DNA from: Ideonella livida
GTDB taxonomy: Bacteria; Pseudomonadota; Gammaproteobacteria; Burkholderiales; Burkholderiaceae_C
DNA: 64,000 nucleotides
Assembly: GCF_010499455.1 (NCBI RefSeq)
Contig: NZ_JAAGOH010000021.1
Coordinates: 22,497 to 86,496 of the forward strand
Reading direction: 5' to 3'
How positions within the stretch are numbered: the stretch's first letter is position 1; each line of letters opens with the position of its first letter. The notes beneath the pieces were generated by a model. That model was given only the letters and a program-made list of their open reading frames with translations. It was not told the DNA's origin and did not search any database. Positions 52,755 to 63,830 of the stretch are shown here, piece by piece. A program made the position numbers and the translations under genes.

Positions 52755-54074
52755 TCACTTCATGTAGCCCGCCTGGCGCATCACCTGCTCGGCCTGGGTC
52801 TGGGCGTTGGCCAGGGCCTGGCCCACGCTGAGCTGGCCCACCAGCGCGGCGCTGATCTGCTGGCCGGTGTGCTGGCCGATGGACTGGAATTCTGGAATCG
52901 AGGCGAACTGCACGCCGGTGTAGGGCGCCGGCTGCAGCGTGGCGGCGTTGGGGTCGGCCATGGCGATGGAGACCGCCTCGATCATGGCGAAACGGGCGGC
53001 TTGGCGGAACTCCGGACGCCGGTAGGTGGAGTAGCGCGTGCCCGAGGGCAGCGCGGCCCAGCCGGCGGTGCGGCCCACCAGGCTCAGGTAGTCCTCGGAG
53101 GTGGCCCAGCGCACGAAGCGCTGGGCCGCGTCGGCCTGGCGCGAGGTGGCCGGAATGGCCAGGGCCCAGGCCCACAGCCAGCTCGCCCCCTTGGGCGTGA
53201 CGGCGGTGGGCGCCAGGGCAAAGCCGGTCTGCGCGGTCACCTTGGACAGCCGCGGGTCGCTCAGGGCGGTGCCGGCGGCGGTGGCGTCCACCCAGATGGC
53301 GCAGCGCCCCTGGGCGAAGAGCTGCAGGTTCTCGTTGAAGCTGTGGGCCGCGGCGCCGGGCGGGCCGTAGTTTTTCAGCAGGTCCACGTAGAAGGACACG
53401 GCCTCCTGCCACGGCTTGGCGTCGATCTGCGGCTTCCAGTCCATGCCGAACCACTGGCCGCCCCAGGTGTTGACCATGGTCGACAGCAGGGCCATGTTGT
53501 CGCCCCAGCCGGGCTTGCCGCGCAAGCAAACCCCGTAGCGGCCGTTCTTGGGGTCGTGCAGTTTCTGGGCCGCGGTGCGGATGTCGGCCCAGGTGGGGCG
53601 GTTGGACATGGACAGCCCGGCCTGCTCGAACAGGTCGGTGCGGTAGATGGTCATCGAGCTTTCGCCGTAGAAAGGCGCGGCGTACAGCGCCTTGCCCACC
53701 GACAGGCCGGCGCGCACCGTGGGCAGCACGTCTTTGAGGTTGTAGCGCTCATCGGCCTGGATCTCGCGCAGCCAGCCCTTGCGGCCCCAGATCGGCGTCT
53801 CGTACATGCCGATGGTGACCACGTCGAACTGCCCGCCCTGCTGTGCGATGTCCAGCGAGACCTTCTGGCGCAACGCGCCTTCCTCAAGCGTCACCCACTT
53901 GAGCGTGATGTCCGGATGGGCCTGCTCGAACTGCTTCGAGAGCTTCTGCATCTCGATCATCTGCGGGTTGTTCACCGTGGCCACCACCAGCTCCACGGCG
54001 GCGTGGGCGCTGGGGGCGGCCAGGGCCAGGGCCAGGGTGGCCAAGGCAGCGGGACGGGTGGGGAGCGGCACCAT
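52755..54074 (-). CDS. Polyol/sugar ABC substrate-binding protein (second, divergent copy)
   Basis: 439 residues; ATG 54074 has a GGAGG 11 bases upstream and opens a Sec signal (PAALATLALALAAPSAHA). It is a family 1 extracellular solute-binding protein and an evident paralogue of the product at 54502-55806. Shared blocks include IEMQKLSKQFEQA, ITLKWVTLEEG, APFYGESSM, CLRGKPGWGDNMA and YVDLLKNYGPPG. It has no permease of its own, so it probably feeds the neighbouring transporter with another polyol. Confidence 0.88.
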   Translation of the reverse strand: MVPLPTRPAALATLALALAAPSAHAAVELVVATVNNPQMIEMQKLSKQFEQAHPDITLKWVTLEEGALRQKVSLDIAQQGGQFDVVTIGMYETPIWGRKGWLREIQADERYNLKDVLPTVRAGLSVGKALYAAPFYGESSMTIYRTDLFEQAGLSMSNRPTWADIRTAAQKLHDPKNGRYGVCLRGKPGWGDNMALLSTMVNTWGGQWFGMDWKPQIDAKPWQEAVSFYVDLLKNYGPPGAAAHSFNENLQLFAQGRCAIWVDATAAGTALSDPRLSKVTAQTGFALAPTAVTPKGASWLWAWALAIPATSRQADAAQRFVRWATSEDYLSLVGRTAGWAALPSGTRYSTYRRPEFRQAARFAMIEAVSIAMADPNAATLQPAPYTGVQFASIPEFQSIGQHTGQQISAALVGQLSVGQALANAQTQAEQVMRQAGYMK

Positions 54075-54330
54075 GGGACAACAACCTCCGGGCAATGTGT
54101 GCAGCACGTCACGTTCTGCGGGTCGCAGCGTAGCCAGCCGGCCCCATGGCGACCGATACGCGCTTGTTGCCGGCAGATACCGACAGGTCGGCCTGGTCCC
54201 CGTGCTTTCCCCGGGGGCGGCAGGCCCCTCAACAGGGCTGTGCGCCTGCGCGATCGCGCGCGGCCGTGTGATGCGCTCGTGCGGGTGGGGGCGCAGCCAC
54301 TGCATCAACCTGTACGAAATTCACGCTGTT

Positions 54331-54342
54331 TAGGGAAAACAC
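54331..54342 (+). promoter_or_regulatory. Second copy of the 12-mer TAGGGAAAACAC
   Basis: Identical to 10897-10908 and 160 bases upstream of the polyol binding-protein gene. Here it lies within GTTT-N5-AAAC. It falls in the 427-base divergent region 54075-54501, which must hold promoters for both binding proteins; no other clear element is seen. Confidence 0.3.
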
Positions 54343-54501
54343 GGGCCATGTGGCGCAAGACAGTACACATGCTGCCGTTCTGCGTATCAACTGGGCCAAA
54401 CCGGGCGCCCTATCGTTCACCCCCGTCGATGCCCAAGCCCGGGATAGCGGCATCGCCAGCCCCTTCCCTGGAACTCCTCCGACAGACCCTGGAGACAAAC
54501 C

Positions 54502-55806
<1,305 letters not shown>

Positions 55807-55820
55807 GCCGACCTTCGCAC

Positions 55821-55854
55821 GGCCCCGCACTGGCTTGGCCGGCGCGGGGCCTTT
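55821..55854 (+). terminator. Stem-loop between binding-protein and permease genes
   Basis: A perfect 8-bp stem GGCCCCGC / GCGGGGCC with a 15-base loop is followed by only TTT. It is a weak terminator or 3'-end stabiliser 15 bases after the binding-protein stop. Such elements commonly raise binding-protein mRNA over permease mRNA in ABC operons. Confidence 0.6.
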
Positions 55855-55986
55855 CCCGTCTGCCCCAGACCGGCCGCCCGTGCCAGGGGCCTGCGCCCGC
55901 GCCGGCGCGGGCCGCGCCATGGCCCGGGGGCCCATGCCCTGGCGCCTGCTGCCGCGCTGCTGCCCGCCGACTCTGAAAGCTCCGCG

Positions 55987-56844
55987 ATGAACCGCCTTCT
56001 GCCCCGCGCCCTGATGGCGCCGGCCATCGGCACGCTCTTCCTGTGGATGATCGTGCCGCTGGTGATGACGCTGTACTTCAGCGTGATCCGCTACAACCTG
56101 ATGCAGCCCGATGTGACGGGCTTTGCCGGGCTCGAGAACTTCGAATACTTTCTCACCGACCCGTCCTTCACGGTGTCGGTGCTCAACACCCTGCTGCTGC
56201 TGGGCAGTGTGATCGCCATCACCACCGTGCTGGGCATCGGCATCGCCCTGCTCATCGACGAGCCTTTCCCGGGCCGGGGCCTGGTGCGCGTGCTGCTCAT
56301 CTCCCCGTTCTTTGTCATGCCCACGGTCAATGCGCTGCTGTGGAAGCACATGATGATGAACCCCATCTACGGCGTGCTGGCCCAGGTGTGGCAGTTCTTC
56401 GGTCTGGCGCCGGTGGACTGGCTGACCGACTGGCCACTGCTGTCCATCATCATCATGATCAGCTGGCAGTGGCTGCCCTTTGCCACGCTGATCTTCATCA
56501 CCTCGCTGCAGTAGCTCAACCGTGAGCAGCTGGAGGCGGCCCGCATGGACGGCGCCAACTACCTCCAGCAGCTGCGCTACATGGTGCTGCCGCACCTGGG
56601 CCGCTCGGTGGCGGTGGTGGTGATGATCGAGCTGATCTTCCTGCTCTCTGTCTTCGCCGAGATCTTCACCACCACCGGCGGTGGCCCGGGCGACGCCAGC
56701 ACCAACGTGGCCTTCCTGATCTTCAAGCAGGCGCTGCTGAACTTTGATGCGGGCGTGGCCTCGGCCGGCGCGCTGTTCGCGGTGGTGCTGGCCAACATCG
56801 CGGCGGCCTTCCTGATCCGCCTGGTCGGCAAGAGCCTGGACTGA
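55987..56844 (+). pseudogene. Polyol ABC permease (SmoF/MtlF type) interrupted by in-frame TAG
   Basis: The reading frame 55987-56844 would give a 285-residue MalF-type permease but contains TAG at 56512-56514, after LIFITSLQ. The frame then continues without shift into LNREQLEAARMDGANYLQQLRYMVLP, the EAA loop that contacts the ATPase. The first part (175 residues) lacks the EAA loop and last helices; a 99-residue piece could restart at ATG 56545. A single base change from a Ser (TCG) or Gln (CAG) codon would explain it. It may be a true nonsense mutation, a sequencing error or suppressed. Neighbours are intact. Confidence 0.88.
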
Positions 56845-56862
56845 ACCCACGAGGCGCAACCC

Positions 56863-57693
56863 ATGAGCCAACCTAACCGTTTCCCCCTGGCCCTGGTGAT
56901 CCGCACCGTGGTGGCCTGGGCCGTCACCCTGCTGCTGTTCTTCCCGCTGGGCTGGCTGTTCCTGACGGCCTTCAAGACCGAGCTGCAGGCCATCAACGTG
57001 CCGGCGCTGGTGGTCTTCACCCCCACGCTGGAGAACTTCCACGAGGTCCAGGAGCGCAGCGACTACCTGCTGTACGCCACCAACTCGCTCATCACCAGCG
57101 TGGTCTCCACCCTGCTGGGCCTGGCGATTGCGGCGCCGGCGGCCTACTCCATGGCCTTCTTCCGCAGCAAGCGCACCAAGGACATCCTGATGTGGATGCT
57201 CTCCACCAAGATGATGCCCGCCGTGGGCGCGCTGGTGCCCATCTACGTGCTGGCGCAAAAGAGCGCGCTGCTGGACACCCGGCTGGGCCTGATCATCGTC
57301 TTCACGCTGAGCAACCTGCCCATCATGGTGTGGATGCTGTACTCCGCCTTCAAGGACATCCCGCACGAGATCCTGGAGGCCGCCCGCATGGACGGCGCCA
57401 CCCTCTGGCAGGAAGCCACCAAGGTGCTGCTGCCCCTGGGCATGGGCGGCCTGGCCTCCACCGGCCTGCTGTGCCTGGTGCTGAGCTGGAACGAGGCCTT
57501 CTGGAGCCTGAACCTGGGCGCGGCCAAGGCCGGCACCCTGGCCACCCTGATCGCCAGCTACTCCAGCCCCGAGGGCCTGTTCTGGGCCAAGTTGTCGGCC
57601 GCCTCGCTGCTGGCCGTCGCCCCCATCGTCGTCTTCGGCTGGTTCAGCCAGAAGCAACTGGTTCAAGGCCTGACCTTCGGCGCCGTCAAGTAA
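56863..57693 (+). CDS. Polyol ABC permease (SmoG/MtlG type)
   Basis: 276 residues, six helices of the MalG type. The EAA loop is EILEAARMDGATLWQEATKVLLPLG. N-terminal VIRTVVAWAVTLLLFFPLGWLFLTAFKTE and TKMMPAVGALVPIYVLAQ are typical of polyol permeases. It would pair with the SmoF-like permease upstream, whose frame is broken. 18 bases separate the genes. Confidence 0.92.
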   Translation: MSQPNRFPLALVIRTVVAWAVTLLLFFPLGWLFLTAFKTELQAINVPALVVFTPTLENFHEVQERSDYLLYATNSLITSVVSTLLGLAIAAPAAYSMAFFRSKRTKDILMWMLSTKMMPAVGALVPIYVLAQKSALLDTRLGLIIVFTLSNLPIMVWMLYSAFKDIPHEILEAARMDGATLWQEATKVLLPLGMGGLASTGLLCLVLSWNEAFWSLNLGAAKAGTLATLIASYSSPEGLFWAKLSAASLLAVAPIVVFGWFSQKQLVQGLTFGAVK

Positions 57694-57709
57694 TTCGAGG
57701 ACACCTCCC

Positions 57710-58741
<1,032 letters not shown>

Positions 58742-58766
58742 ACCGCCAACGCCGGGGAGAGACCGC

Positions 58767-59498
58767 ATGAGCTTCCGACTCGACGGCCAGGTGGCCGCCA
58801 TCACCGGCGCCGCCTCCGGCATCGGCCTGGCCACCGTGCGCGCCCTGCTGGGCGCGGGCGCCCGCGTGGTGCTGGTGGACCGCGACGCCGCCGCCCTGAC
58901 CCGCTTGCAGGCCGAGCTGGGCCCCGACGCCCTGCCGCTGGTGCTGGACCTGCTGGACCCCGCGCAATGCGCCCGGCTGCTGCCCGGCGTGCTGGCGCTC
59001 ACCGGTGGGCGGCTGGACATCTTCCATGCCAACGCCGGCCTCTATGTGGGCGGCGACCTGGTGGAGGCCTCGCACGAGGCCATCGACCGCATGCTGCAGC
59101 TCAATGTGGGCGTGGTCATGAAGAACGTGCGCGACGTGCTGCCGCACTTCATCGCCCAGGGCCGTGGCGACGTGCTGGTCACCAGCTCGCTGGCCGCGCA
59201 CTTCCCCACCCCCTGGGAGCCGGTCTACGCCTCCTCCAAGTGGGCCATCGACTGCTTTGTGCAGACCACACGGCGCCAGGTGTTCCAGCACGGCATCCGT
59301 GTGGGCGCGCTCTCTCCCGGGCCGGTCATCACCGCCCTGCTGGCCGACTGGCCCGCCGAGAAGCTGGCTGAGGCCAAGGCCAAAGGCAGCCTGATCGACC
59401 CCGCCGAAGTGGCCGAGGTGGCGCTGTTCATGCTCACCCGGCCGCGCGGCATGACCATCCGCGACGTGGTGATGCTGCCCACCCATTTCGACCTCTGA
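58767..59498 (+). CDS. SDR-family polyol dehydrogenase (sorbitol dehydrogenase-like)
   Basis: 243 residues: NAD-binding TGAASGIG, HANAGLY, catalytic Ser in VTSSLAAHF and YASSKWAID (YxxxK). C-terminal PRGMTIRDVVMLPTHFDL. The position inside the polyol operon suggests oxidation of sorbitol or a related alditol to a ketose. It is shorter than the usual 255 residues of SmoS and may act on a pentitol. Next gene begins 7 bases later. Confidence 0.85.
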   Translation: MSFRLDGQVAAITGAASGIGLATVRALLGAGARVVLVDRDAAALTRLQAELGPDALPLVLDLLDPAQCARLLPGVLALTGGRLDIFHANAGLYVGGDLVEASHEAIDRMLQLNVGVVMKNVRDVLPHFIAQGRGDVLVTSSLAAHFPTPWEPVYASSKWAIDCFVQTTRRQVFQHGIRVGALSPGPVITALLADWPAEKLAEAKAKGSLIDPAEVAEVALFMLTRPRGMTIRDVVMLPTHFDL

Positions 59499-59505
59499 AC
59501 ACACC

Positions 59506-60909
59506 ATGAACGTCATCCTGCACCTGGGCCTGGGCTCCTTCCACCGCGCCCACCTGGCCGTCTACCTGCACGCCCTGCGCCAAAGCGGCGACACCTCCTG
59601 GCACATCGCTGCCGGCAACACCCGGCCCGACATGGCCGAGACCGTGGCCGCGCTGGCCGCCCAGGGCGGCGCCTACACGCTGGAGACCATCTCCCCGCAG
59701 GGTGAGCACCGCTATGAGCGCATCACCGCCATCCAGGAGGTCATCGGCCACACGCCCGACCTGGCCGGCCTGATCGCCCGCGGCGCCCATCCCGACACCC
59801 GCATCATCAGCTTCACCGTCACCGAAGCCGGCTACTACCTGGACGCCAAAAACCAGCTGGACGTGGCCACCTTCGCGGACCTGCGCGCCGACATCGACGC
59901 CGCCCGCCAGGGCCGGCCCGGCCCGACGATCTATGGCGCCCTGACCGCCATCCTGCGCGCCCGCCAGGCCGCCGGTGCCGGCCCCGTCACCCTGCTGAAC
60001 TGCGACAACCTGCGCCACAACGGCGACCGCTCGCGCGCCGGCCTGCTGCAGTTCCTCGACCTGATTGGCGACGCCGACCTCAAGGCCTGGGTGGAGGCGA
60101 ACACCGCCAGCCCCAACGCCATGGTGGACCGCATCACCCCCCGCCCCACGCCGGCCGTGCGCGCGCGCGTGCTGGCCGCCACCGGCGTGGACGACCCCGC
60201 CGCGCTGATGGGCGAGAGCTTCATCCAGTGGGTGATTGAAGACCGTTTTGCCGCCGGCCGCCCCGGCTGGGAGGCCGTGGGCGTGGAGATGGTGCAGAGC
60301 GTGGACGCGTATGAAGAGGCCAAGATCCGCCTGCTCAACGCCACCCACAGCTGCATCGCCTGGGCCGGCACATTGATCGGCTTTTTGTACATCCACGAAG
60401 GCACGCTGGACGCCGAGATCCGCCAGATGGCGTTCAACTACGTCACCGACGACGTCATCCCGGTGCTGGACACCCCCGAGAAGCCCTGCCCGCTGAACCT
60501 GGCCCAGTACCGCGACGTGGTGCTGGACCGCTTCTCCAACCCCGCCATCCAGGACACCAACCAGCGCGTGGCGATGGACGGTTTCAGCAAGATCCCTGGC
60601 TTCATCGCGCCCACCTTCCGCGAGCGCCTGGCGCGGGGCGAAACCATCGACAGCGTGGCCATGCTGCCGGCGCTGTTCCTGGCCTACCTGCAGCGCTGGC
60701 ACGCCGGCCAGATCCCCTACACCTACCAAGACCAGGCCATGGACCCGGCCGTGGCCCACGCCATCTGCGACGCCGCCGACCCGGTGGCCGCCTTCTGCGC
60801 CGATGCGCCGCTGTGGGGCCCGCTCGCCGGTGATGCCCGCCTGGTGGACGCCGTGCGCCGCGCCAGCGCCCGGGTGGCCGAGTTCGTGGCCCGCCGCACG
60901 CCGGCCTGA
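59506..60909 (+). CDS. Mannitol dehydrogenase-family protein (polyol 2-dehydrogenase)
   Basis: 467 residues of the long-chain mannitol dehydrogenase family: LHLGLGSFHRAHLAVYLHAL (NAD-binding start), LLNCDNLRHNG, CEIP-like region replaced by TASPNAMVDRITPR, and KIRLLNATHSCIAWAG with the catalytic Lys region (K-x5-N-x2-H). It oxidises D-mannitol or D-arabinitol to fructose or xylulose. Together with the xylulokinase at the operon end, arabinitol is the better-fitting substrate, but this is inference. Confidence 0.92.
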   Translation: MNVILHLGLGSFHRAHLAVYLHALRQSGDTSWHIAAGNTRPDMAETVAALAAQGGAYTLETISPQGEHRYERITAIQEVIGHTPDLAGLIARGAHPDTRIISFTVTEAGYYLDAKNQLDVATFADLRADIDAARQGRPGPTIYGALTAILRARQAAGAGPVTLLNCDNLRHNGDRSRAGLLQFLDLIGDADLKAWVEANTASPNAMVDRITPRPTPAVRARVLAATGVDDPAALMGESFIQWVIEDRFAAGRPGWEAVGVEMVQSVDAYEEAKIRLLNATHSCIAWAGTLIGFLYIHEGTLDAEIRQMAFNYVTDDVIPVLDTPEKPCPLNLAQYRDVVLDRFSNPAIQDTNQRVAMDGFSKIPGFIAPTFRERLARGETIDSVAMLPALFLAYLQRWHAGQIPYTYQDQAMDPAVAHAICDAADPVAAFCADAPLWGPLAGDARLVDAVRRASARVAEFVARRTPA

Positions 60910-60948
60910 ACCTGACCGGCCCCGTTCCGGACCCCGCCGGAGCCCACC

Positions 60949-61908
60949 ATGAGCAGCCGCACCCTCGCCCGCCCCGTGCCCCGCCAGCGCCAACCGGAGC
61001 TGGAGCATGACTTCGCCCGCAGCCCGGCCCTGGGCTACGAGGCGCCGGAGGACGTGGGCTTCATCCGCTGCCTGGGCCACGGCTTTCCCACGCCGCTGGC
61101 CCGCTGGCACCACCACGACGAGTACGAGCTGCACCTCATCGTGGCCACCTCCGGCAAGGCCTTTGTGGGCGACTGGATCGGGCCCTTCCAGCCCGGCCAC
61201 CTGGTGCTCACCGGGCCGCGCCTGCCGCACAACTGGGTCTCCATGGACCTGCCCGAGGGCGGCGTGGACGAGCGCGACCTGGTCATCCAGTTCACCCACG
61301 AACCCCTGGCCGCCGCCGCCCAGCACATCCCCGAGCTGGCCGAGGTGCTGCCCATGCTGGAGCGTGCCCGCCACGGCATCGAGTTCTTCGGCCTGGGTGA
61401 GCAGGCCGAGACGCAGTGGCGGCGCATCAAGGGCGCGCGCGGCCTGGCCCGCTTCGCTGCCTTTGCCGACCTGTTGGCGCTGCTGGCCCGCTGCACCGAC
61501 TACCGCCTGCTGTCCAACGTGCAGATGCAGAGCAGCGACGACGACTCGCAGCTCGACCAGATCAACGCCATCGTCCAGCGCATCACCGACAACGTCGCGC
61601 AGTCCCTCTCGGCCGGCGAGCTGGCCGCCGAGCTGGACATGAGCGAGAGCCGCTTCTCGCGCTTCTTCCGCCGCGCCACCGGCAACACCTATACCGACTT
61701 CGTCAACCGCGTGCGCGTCAACCGCGCCTGCCAGCTGCTGATGGACAGCGACCGCCGCGTGACCGACATCTGCTACGAGGTTGGCTTCAACAACGTCGCC
61801 AACTTCAACCGCCGTTTCCTCGACATCAAGGGCATGACCCCCAGCGAGTTCCGCCGCCAGTCGGACCGCCGCTTCGGCCTGCCCCCCATGCCCGACCCCC
61901 GCGCCTGA
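60949..61908 (+). CDS. AraC-family regulator of the polyol operon
   Basis: 319 residues. The N-terminal cupin (RWHHHDEYELHLIVATSGKAFVGDWIGPF) is the likely polyol sensor. The C-terminal double HTH is complete: LSAGELAAELDMSESRFSRFFRRATG and RRVTDICYEVGFNNVANFNRRFLDIKGMTPSEFRRQ. It lies between the dehydrogenase and kinase genes, as the regulator does in mtl/smo-type operons, and probably activates the operon. Confidence 0.92.
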   Translation: MSSRTLARPVPRQRQPELEHDFARSPALGYEAPEDVGFIRCLGHGFPTPLARWHHHDEYELHLIVATSGKAFVGDWIGPFQPGHLVLTGPRLPHNWVSMDLPEGGVDERDLVIQFTHEPLAAAAQHIPELAEVLPMLERARHGIEFFGLGEQAETQWRRIKGARGLARFAAFADLLALLARCTDYRLLSNVQMQSSDDDSQLDQINAIVQRITDNVAQSLSAGELAAELDMSESRFSRFFRRATGNTYTDFVNRVRVNRACQLLMDSDRRVTDICYEVGFNNVANFNRRFLDIKGMTPSEFRRQSDRRFGLPPMPDPRA

Positions 61909-61936
61909 CCCCGCGCCCGCCCCCCTCCTGACGCCC

Positions 61937-63418
61937 ATGTTCCTCGGACTCGACCTCGGCACCTCCGAACTCAAGGCCCTGCTGCTGGACGACCAGCACC
62001 GCATCGTCGCCACCGCCGGTGCCCCGCTCACCGTGCAGCGCCCGCAGCCCTTGTGGAGCGAGCAGGACCCCGCCGACTGGTGGGCCGCCTGCGAAGCCGT
62101 CATGGCCGAGCTGGGCGCCCGCCATGCCGACGCCCTGGCCCAGGTGGCCGGCATCGGCCTGTCGGGCCAGATGCACGGCGCCGTGCTGCTGGACGCCGCC
62201 GGCCACGTGCTGCGCCCGGCCATCCTGTGGAACGACGGCCGCAGCGGCGCCGAATGCGCGGCGCTAGAGGCCGCCTGCCCCGCGCTGCACGCCACGGCCG
62301 GCAACCTGGCCATGCCAGGTTTCACCGCGCCCAAGCTGGCCTGGGTGCGCCGGCATGAGCCCGACTGCTTTGCCCGCACCGCCCAGGTGCTGCTGCCCAA
62401 GGACTGGCTGCGCCTGCAACTTGGCGGTGAAGCGGTCAGCGACATGTCGGATGCCGCCGGCACCTTGTGGCTGGACGTGGCCCAGCGCCGCTGGTCGCCC
62501 GCGTTGCTGGCCGCCACCGGCCTGAGCGAGGCCCACATGCCGCGCCTGGTGGAAGGCAGCGCCGTCTCCGCCACGCTGCGCCCCGCGCTGGCCAGCCGCT
62601 GGGGCGTGGGCACGGCCCACGGCGCGGCGGTGGTCATCGCCGGCGGCGGCGGTGACAACGCCGCCAGCGCCGTGGGCATTGGCGCCGTGCGGCCCCACCA
62701 GGGCTTCGTCTCGCTGGGCACCTCGGGCGTCATCTTCCTCAGCAGCGACCGCTACCGCCCCAACCCGGCGCAGGCCGTGCACGCCTTCTGCCACGCCGTG
62801 CCCGGCACCTGGCACCAGATGAGCGTGATGCTCTCGGCCGCCAGTGCCATCCGCTGGGTGCGTGAGCTGATGGGCCTGGCCAGCGAGGCCGAGCTGATGG
62901 ACCGCATCGCCACCCTCAGCCCCGCGCAGCGCGCCCAGGCCCCCCTGTTCCTGCCCTACCTCAGCGGCGAGCGCAGCCCGCACAACAACCCCCATGCCCA
63001 GGGCGTGCTGTTCGGCCTGACGGCCGCGCACGACGCCGCCAGCGTGGGCTACGCCGTGATGGAAGGCGTCAGCTTCGGCCTGCTGGATGGCTGGCAAAGC
63101 CTGGGCGCGGAGCCCGGCGCTGTTGCCCAGCTCTCGGTGGTCGGCGGCGGTGCGCGCAGCCCCCTGTGGTGCCAGCAACTGGCCAGCCTGATCGGCGTGC
63201 CCCTGGTCACCCACCCCGGCGGCGAAGCCGGCGGCGCCCTGGTCGCCGCGCGCCTGGCCTGGCTGGCCTGCGGCGGTCCGCTGGACGCCGTGTGCCTGAC
63301 CCCGCCCGTGGCCCGCCGCTTCGCGCCCGACGCCGCCCAAGCCGCCGAGCTGGCCCCGCGCCGCCGGCGCTGGCAAGCCCTCTACCCCCTGCTGCAGCCG
63401 CACTTTCCCCAAGCCTGA
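61937..63418 (+). CDS. xylB: Xylulokinase
   Basis: 493 residues of the FGGY carbohydrate kinase family: FLGLDLGTSELKALLLDD, GIGLSGQMHGAVLLD (xylulokinase-type MHG), ILWNDGRS, VISLGTSG-like VSLGTSGVIFLSS, and YLSGERSPHNNPHAQG. It phosphorylates D-xylulose to enter the pentose phosphate pathway. Last gene of the polyol operon. Confidence 0.95.
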   Translation: MFLGLDLGTSELKALLLDDQHRIVATAGAPLTVQRPQPLWSEQDPADWWAACEAVMAELGARHADALAQVAGIGLSGQMHGAVLLDAAGHVLRPAILWNDGRSGAECAALEAACPALHATAGNLAMPGFTAPKLAWVRRHEPDCFARTAQVLLPKDWLRLQLGGEAVSDMSDAAGTLWLDVAQRRWSPALLAATGLSEAHMPRLVEGSAVSATLRPALASRWGVGTAHGAAVVIAGGGGDNAASAVGIGAVRPHQGFVSLGTSGVIFLSSDRYRPNPAQAVHAFCHAVPGTWHQMSVMLSAASAIRWVRELMGLASEAELMDRIATLSPAQRAQAPLFLPYLSGERSPHNNPHAQGVLFGLTAAHDAASVGYAVMEGVSFGLLDGWQSLGAEPGAVAQLSVVGGGARSPLWCQQLASLIGVPLVTHPGGEAGGALVAARLAWLACGGPLDAVCLTPPVARRFAPDAAQAAELAPRRRRWQALYPLLQPHFPQA

Positions 63419-63709
63419 CCCGCGGCGGACCTGGCGCCGTCAAGCCCCCGGCCGGCCACGCCCCCGCACTGTGGCGTGCCGTTCACAAGGGAGAACCCGC
63501 AAAAACGGCCTCTCCCGCTGCATCCGGCCTGAAATCCGGGCCCCCGCCCCGCCGCCAAACGCCGACGATCGGCGCCCAGCAGCGGTCGGGAGGCCGCCAA
63601 ACGTTCAATTTCGCGCAGATCCTTTCACGTTGTCGTGAATAGTGCGCAAAAAGGTACTGAAACGCACCTGAAACCGACGGCTCGATGCTAGGGAACATCC
63701 GGATCCCGC

Positions 63710-63717
63710 AAGCGCTT
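63710..63717. promoter_or_regulatory. Palindrome AAGCGCTT, candidate LacI-type operator
   Basis: It sits in CAAGCGCTTTG, resembling LacI/GalR-family operators centred on CG, in the AT-richer promoter region of the last gene. The gap 63419-63830 shows no coding sequence; AT-rich hexamers at 63721-63765 may be the promoter but no box is convincing. Confidence 0.3.
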
Positions 63718-63830
63718 TGGTTTCTCTACATTAATAACTCAGCAAGGTTTATTTATAGGCCTCGCCTGTTGGACCGCTCCCCACCGCGCGCCCAGATCCG
63801 GCCGCGACAACACCCACTGGAGACACCCTG

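Noticed and set aside
59434..62733. 1099-residue open frame antisense to dehydrogenase, AraC and xylB genes
   Set aside because: Shadow of four convincing sense genes; no domain recognised.
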